A stretch of DNA of 64,000 bases, taken from Bacteroidia bacterium (GTDB lineage Bacteria; Bacteroidota; Bacteroidia; B-17B0; Aurantibacillaceae). Below are positions 59,744 through 64,000 of the stretch, piece by piece. A program made the translations under genes and the position numbers. The stretch is from assembly GCA_016787785.1 (NCBI GenBank), contig JAEUTO010000006.1, positions 806,001 through 870,000 on the forward strand, written 5' to 3'. A model generated the notes under the pieces. The model had not been told where the DNA came from. It did not search any database and worked only from the letters and a program-made list of their open reading frames with translations. Each line of letters starts with the position of its first letter. The first letter of the stretch is position 1.

Positions 59744-60601
59744 TTATTTTTTATTCTCTGCAATTAATTTTTTTGCTTGTGCTACATAAGAATCATCTTT
59801 CTCTTCAGTTGCAATTGTAACTACTTTCTCTGCAGTTGCAACAGCACCTTTTGCATCTTTTTGTTTTGCTTGTATCTTTGCTTTTAGCATTAATACCCAG
59901 TATGCTTTTGGGTTAGCGGCGTAAGCTTTATCAGCCCATTCTCCTGCAAGTTTAAGGTCTTTATCGTTATCGTAATAGTATGATGCAGCCTGGAAATATG
60001 GTCTGCTGTCTTTTACTATCGTTGCATCAATTGTTTTCATGATCTTGCTATCAATATCGGCAACTACATTAATTGGCACACGTGTTTTTTCCCAAACTAA
60101 TTCAATTTTAACAGTGGTTGCTGTTATATCTGAAAAGTCAATTGAAAAGGTTTCAACTTTATCGTCGCCCATCGCTGCAGGTTTTACAACAAAACGTAAC
60201 AATTCATTTTCTTTTTTGTATTCAGCTACATTTCCACCTAAAGTAAGGTCTTTGTATAGCATAATTTCCCAACTGTCTTTATTTGGTACTGTATATAACG
60301 CATAAGTTCCGGCTTTAACATCGTTACCTTCAACTTTTACATCTTCACCAAAAGTAATTTTGGTTGCGCCGTTTGCACCAGTGCGCCAAACTTTTCCAAA
60401 AGGTACTACATCGCCAAAAACTACGCGGCCTTTTGCGCTAGGGCGAGAATATTCAACTGTAATGTCAGACAAAGCAAAAGCTTGTTTAACTGTTTGTAAT
60501 GGACTCGGAGCAGGCACTTTTAATTGTTGTGCATTTACGCTACCAATTGTTAGTGCTGTTAAAGCAACTGCTGTGGTAATAGATCTTAATTTTTGTAACA
60601 T
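59744..60601 (-). CDS. DUF2911 domain protein with C-terminal TPR
   Basis: A 285-residue protein with a signal peptide (MLQKLRSITTAVALTALTIGSVNAQ). Residues about 28-185 are DUF2911: SDITVEYSRPSAKGRVVFG, VPFGKVWRTGANGATKITF and VKAGTYALYTVPN. The C-terminal 100 residues look like TPR helices (LKLAGEWADKAYAANPKAYWVLMLKAK). The family is exported and of unknown function. It has a TATATTTG box upstream. Confidence 0.85.
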   Translation of the reverse strand: MLQKLRSITTAVALTALTIGSVNAQQLKVPAPSPLQTVKQAFALSDITVEYSRPSAKGRVVFGDVVPFGKVWRTGANGATKITFGEDVKVEGNDVKAGTYALYTVPNKDSWEIMLYKDLTLGGNVAEYKKENELLRFVVKPAAMGDDKVETFSIDFSDITATTVKIELVWEKTRVPINVVADIDSKIMKTIDATIVKDSRPYFQAASYYYDNDKDLKLAGEWADKAYAANPKAYWVLMLKAKIQAKQKDAKGAVATAEKVVTIATEEKDDSYVAQAKKLIAENKK

Positions 60602-60635
60602 AGATTTTGAGTTTTGGTTTAAATTTTTTGGTGAC

Positions 60636-60643
60636 CAAATATA
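60636..60643 (-). promoter_or_regulatory. Bacteroidota -7 box for the DUF2911 gene
   Basis: Minus-strand TATATTTG, an exact TAnnTTTG match, lies 34 bases before the ATG at 60601. Confidence 0.5.
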
Positions 60644-60757
60644 AATATTAAAGTGGTAATAACAGGTTGTTAAACATTATTTATAGCTTATATCCTTGTA
60701 GAACAATGTTAAATCATACGCTTAATAATGTATCAACACTGCGGCAAAAAAATTAGC

Positions 60758-61786
60758 TTACCAGTTGCCGAAACCTCTATAAAGGTGGCTGGCATTTCTT
60801 ATTTTAATGAATATCTCAAGCCCGCCTTTTCCTTTAGTTGTTCTTTGCAAGGTAGAGGTGTTTATATCATAAGAAACGCCAAACAGTATTTTTTTTACTT
60901 CGGCAAATGCATTTATCGCAAGCGCATCTTTAAATCTGTAATAGGCCCCGAATCCAATAGTGCTTGTTTTTTTAGCGCCGGTAATATATGACTCTGTGCC
61001 CGATTTATGTTGAAACATGGCGCCTAAAATAGCTTCAGTAGCCTTGCCCTGATATTGCACCATAAGTGATGGCGAGATTGAATTTACGCCATTAAAACAA
61101 TAATTAAATGATTCGTATAAATTAAAGCGCATTAACAACCTTTCCTTACTGTTTTTATAGAAAGAATATTTTGGTTTATTTATATGTGCAACCGAAAAAC
61201 CAAGTGTATTTGAGGGGTCGGTACTGGCAGTAAATTTTTTTCCATTCTTTTTATTAATTAAAGCTATGCCGGCTCCAAGATCTATGTTGGCAATTGTTTG
61301 CGCCCCTTTATTTTCGTTTGGCAAAGCTGCGTTATAGTTTAAACCATCAAACTGCGAACCCCATGTTTGATTGGGGTTTGATAAGGTTTTTTGCGTAAAA
61401 CCAACTGCAATACCCGAAGTAAGGAACTGGTGTTTATTTATCCTTAATGAATAATTAATTGGTAAGCAGCCACTCGTTGTTGTTAATCTACCATCGCCTG
61501 ATCTGTCATAACCAAAATTTAGTCCGGCTGAATAAAAGCCTTTGTATTCCTTACTATTGCTTGTTATCTGTCTATTAATAAAAGCAGAATAGGTAGTAAA
61601 GCCCTTTGTAAAAGCATTCCATTGAGACTTATATTGAAAGCCGGCCTCAAAAGAATTAATAACGCCAAATGCCGATGGATTGATCGTTTGAGGCGCAATA
61701 AAATATTGTGTCAGGTGAATATCCTGACAAAATATGTTCTTAACAAACAGTATAAAAATAATGAAATATGTTTTCTTTAGTTTCAA
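60758..61786 (-). CDS. PorP/SprF family type IX secretion membrane protein
   Basis: A 342-residue protein with a signal peptide (TYFIIFILFVKNIFCQ) and an outer-membrane beta-barrel of the PorP/SprF family: DIHLTQYFIAPQTINPSAFG at the start is diagnostic, followed by many strands such as GFQYKSQWNAFTKGF, FYSAGLNFGYDRSGDG and TIGFGAYYRFKDALAINAFAEV. SprF is required for secretion or anchoring of large T9SS surface proteins. The start is a TTG at 61786, 1 base after the stop of the upstream SprB-like gene, so translation is coupled. This pairing fits the sprB-sprF arrangement. Confidence 0.93.
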   Translation of the reverse strand: MKLKKTYFIIFILFVKNIFCQDIHLTQYFIAPQTINPSAFGVINSFEAGFQYKSQWNAFTKGFTTYSAFINRQITSNSKEYKGFYSAGLNFGYDRSGDGRLTTTSGCLPINYSLRINKHQFLTSGIAVGFTQKTLSNPNQTWGSQFDGLNYNAALPNENKGAQTIANIDLGAGIALINKKNGKKFTASTDPSNTLGFSVAHINKPKYSFYKNSKERLLMRFNLYESFNYCFNGVNSISPSLMVQYQGKATEAILGAMFQHKSGTESYITGAKKTSTIGFGAYYRFKDALAINAFAEVKKILFGVSYDINTSTLQRTTKGKGGLEIFIKIRNASHLYRGFGNW

Positions 61787-61787
61787 T

Positions 61788-64000
61788 TTATCTTTTTAGT
61801 GTTACGTTTCCTTTTTTAATTACTTCTTCGCCATTTACGAGCGAGGCCTTTAATTGGTAAATAAAAACAGCATCATTTTGCATCACACCATTAAAGGTTC
61901 CATCCCAACAATTATTTTTATCTCCACTCTCAAAAACTTTTTCGCCCCAACGATTATAAAGCTGAATGTTCATAGAGGTTAAACAATTAGAATACACACA
62001 CCAAAAATCATTAAAGCCATCGTTATTAGGGCTAAAAGCAGATGGAATAAATACATCTCCACAAATTATATCAACTTGCACTAAAACGGTGTTTGTAATA
62101 ATACATCCCTGATTATCTGTAAGCGTAACCGAATAAACAGTTGTTCCGGTTGGCGTAATTGTATTTGTTTCACAATTAGCGCAAGTAATATCAGAAGACG
62201 CTGACCAGCTAAAAGGATTACCCGACGAGACATTTGCATGGATAACACTTGACGAACCATATATTATGATCGGTGGATCGGCGTATGGTGTTTGCGATTG
62301 CGGTGTGTAAACTGTAACCGCAAAAATGGTTGAAGAGTTACAAGGCGATATACCTGAACTTACGGTATAAGTATTGTTTGCCTGCGGCGATACCGCAATA
62401 ACGTTTGTAGTTTCCCCTGTATTCCATGTATAGTCAAGGCCACCAGTTGCTGTAAGGGTTAACAAATTTCCTAAACACACGGTTGGAGTTCCAATAATAG
62501 TTAGTGTGGGCTGGATCAAAACATTTAAAAATACAGTTTCCGTATTAACGCAGCCATTAGCATCCTTGCCGGTTACACTATAGGTTGTTGGTACAACTGG
62601 GTTAACCGACTGTGAAGGAGTAAACACATTGTTACTCCAGGTGTAGGTTGTAGCTCCATTCGCATTCATTAGTGCGCTTTGGCCTGCGCAAATTACGCTA
62701 GGAGATATAATGCTTATTACCGGAAGACTATTAACAACAACGGTTGATATTGTTGACTGTTTGCACCCGTTTAGATCTTGACCAATAACAGTATACGTTG
62801 TAGTGGTTAAAGGATTAGCAATAACATTTGGTGACGTCGTTGCACTCAAAGCTGTAGGTGGAGCCCATGTATAACTAGTTGCACCAGCTACACTAATGGT
62901 TGTTGAGTTGCCATAGCAGATCGTGTGATCACTGATGGATAGGATGGGAAGCGGTTTAACTAATACACTCGCTGTAGCCGTATTTAAACAGCCTTTATTA
63001 CTCTCGCCGGTAACAGTATAGGTTGTATTTGTCGGGGGGCTTGCGGTTACAGTTGCCCCGTTGGCACTACTAAGCGTTCCCGCGGGAGCCCATGTGTATG
63101 ATACGCCGCCATTCACTGACAAGAGTGCATTTGTTCCGAAGCACATTGTATTGCTTGTAGTTGCTAATGTAGGCAGCGGGTTAACCACTAATGATATTGT
63201 GTTGGTTTTGTAACAGCCACTCGCATCCTGACCTGTAATACTGTAAACGGTTGTAACCGATGGGTTAGCTACTACAGTGGCCCCGTTTGGGGTATTTAAG
63301 GTTCCTGCAGGTGTCCACGTGTAATTAAGTGATCCACTTGCTGTAATAGTAGAGCTTTGTAAATTGCAGATAACACTGCTCGCCGCAGTAACATTTAATG
63401 GTGGGATCGCTATTACAGAACCATTTAGCGTTGCAGATGTTGTACATGTAAAACTGCCATTTGAAAATAATGCCGTTGCTGTATAAATTCCTGTACCTGA
63501 AGTAAGAATAGAATTTATTGTTGGATTTTGTAGTCCTGAAGTATACGATCCGGGCCCACTCCAGGAATAGGATACTGCCGAAGTTGCGTTTGAAGTTAAA
63601 GGTACATTAAATCCTGAACAAACAGTAAAATCTGGAGAAACGGCTACTGTGTTAGTTCCAACAACACTTAAAGAATTTGTAGTGTTAGTCGTGCAACTTA
63701 CAGTTCCCATTGTGAACAAGGTAGTTGTTGTGTAAATTCCAGAACCGTTAGTTTGAATATTTGGTATAGAAGTTGTTGCGCCCGTAGCAGAAAAACTATT
63801 TGGCCCTGCCCATGTATAAGAAACAGCACCTACCGCAGCCGCTGTAAAATTAGCGGTAGCGTTTTGGCAGATATTTGCAGGATATGTAATAGCAGTTGTT
63901 GGTGTGGCAACCACCGAAACGTTAGCCACGGCATTTGTAGTACAGGTTAAAACGCCATCTGTAAATAAAGCAACAGCCGTATAATTACCCGCCGATGATG
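61788..64000 (-). CDS. SprB-like repeat surface protein, type B T9SS domain; N-terminal part beyond right edge
   Basis: Open reading frame of at least 737 residues that continues past the right edge. A GTG at 63929 is internal: the frame upstream reads AGNYTAVALFTDGVLTCTTN, matching the repeats, so it is not the start. The visible part consists of about nine repeats of 65-80 residues with the words YTWAPAGTLSSANGATV, TYTVTG-x-x-x-x-GC and VVNPLPT, related to SprB-type repeats. It ends with the gliding-motility-associated domain IFIPSAFSPNNDGFNDF-like VFIPSAFSPNNDG, YNRWGEKVFESGD and NCWDGTFNG. It is a T9SS adhesin or filament, followed by its PorP/SprF partner. Confidence 0.92.
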   Translation of the reverse strand, partial: SSAGNYTAVALFTDGVLTCTTNAVANVSVVATPTTAITYPANICQNATANFTAAAVGAVSYTWAGPNSFSATGATTSIPNIQTNGSGIYTTTTLFTMGTVSCTTNTTNSLSVVGTNTVAVSPDFTVCSGFNVPLTSNATSAVSYSWSGPGSYTSGLQNPTINSILTSGTGIYTATALFSNGSFTCTTSATLNGSVIAIPPLNVTAASSVICNLQSSTITASGSLNYTWTPAGTLNTPNGATVVANPSVTTVYSITGQDASGCYKTNTISLVVNPLPTLATTSNTMCFGTNALLSVNGGVSYTWAPAGTLSSANGATVTASPPTNTTYTVTGESNKGCLNTATASVLVKPLPILSISDHTICYGNSTTISVAGATSYTWAPPTALSATTSPNVIANPLTTTTYTVIGQDLNGCKQSTISTVVVNSLPVISIISPSVICAGQSALMNANGATTYTWSNNVFTPSQSVNPVVPTTYSVTGKDANGCVNTETVFLNVLIQPTLTIIGTPTVCLGNLLTLTATGGLDYTWNTGETTNVIAVSPQANNTYTVSSGISPCNSSTIFAVTVYTPQSQTPYADPPIIIYGSSSVIHANVSSGNPFSWSASSDITCANCETNTITPTGTTVYSVTLTDNQGCIITNTVLVQVDIICGDVFIPSAFSPNNDGFNDFWCVYSNCLTSMNIQLYNRWGEKVFESGDKNNCWDGTFNGVMQNDAVFIYQLKASLVNGEEVIKKGNVTLKR

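Noticed and set aside
1-64000. tRNA, rRNA, CRISPR array, prophage or complete insertion sequence
   Set aside because: None was recognised by reading; no GGTTCGAATC-type T-arms with acceptor stems, no regular repeat-spacer array, no integrase or transposase gene.

Overview
The window is from a low-GC, Gram-negative member of the Bacteroidota, probably a free-living Flavobacteriia- or Bacteroidia-like lineage. The evidence is type IX secretion (T9SS) cargo with both type A and type B (gliding-motility-associated) C-terminal domains, a PorP/SprF protein, PKD- and SprB-like repeat proteins, many Bacteroidota lipoproteins and CarboxypepD_reg-like domains, and promoters of the TAnnTTTG type. No rRNA, tRNA, CRISPR array, prophage or intact insertion sequence was recognised.

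Layout. 1-9.4 kb is a run of mostly minus-strand small genes: two GNAT acetyltransferases, a Coq7/ferritin-like protein, a VOC protein, lipoproteins, DUF1304, a lipocalin, elongation factor P, a bacterial archaemetzincin, a CAP protein, DUF2200 and a DUF1826-like protein. 9.4-15.3 kb is an accessory region of small unrelated genes: DinB, a rifampin ADP-ribosyltransferase (Arr), two SnoaL-like proteins, a Crp/Fnr regulator, a PAS-HisKA protein without an ATPase domain, an AraC regulator and an orphan membrane protein. Its intergenic spacers are structured, and two of them carry inverted repeats ending in integron attC-type core boxes. 15.3-29.7 kb is core-like: acyl-CoA carboxylase beta plus TerC, an ABC-F protein, a DNA glycosylase, a subtilase, the operon gpmA - HAD - map - EEP hydrolase, and an ECF sigma factor followed by a probable transmembrane partner.

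29.9-43.3 kb holds a TPR-SpoIIE phosphatase, a 1121-residue PKD/T9SS surface protein, cytidine deaminase, a FAD oxidoreductase, a 1015-residue TolA-like Ala/Lys/Glu stalk protein, a methyltransferase, a coiled-coil lipoprotein and a bacilliredoxin. 43.4-60.6 kb holds an M16 peptidase, dihydrolipoyl dehydrogenase, an LD-carboxypeptidase with a Tat-like signal, a small stress-type cluster (DUF2383, disordered protein, lipoprotein, outer-membrane barrel), a second TPR-SpoIIE phosphatase, RluF, a type A T9SS cargo, and an operon of PIG-L deacetylase, a 30-residue membrane peptide and a sodium:solute symporter. 60.7-64 kb holds a PorP/SprF protein directly behind a large SprB-like repeat protein that runs off the right edge.

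Themes: envelope and surface construction (T9SS cargo, lipoproteins, peptidases), signal transduction (ECF sigma, two SpoIIE phosphatases, Crp/Fnr, AraC, PAS-HisKA), and a cassette-like accessory segment. The strongest candidates for something undescribed are the attC-like spacer sites around 9.4-15.3 kb, the perfect CRP-type palindrome beside the Crp/Fnr gene, the 30-residue peptide overlapping the symporter, and the non-canonical sigma-factor partner. All calls come from reading the sequence; no database search was run.
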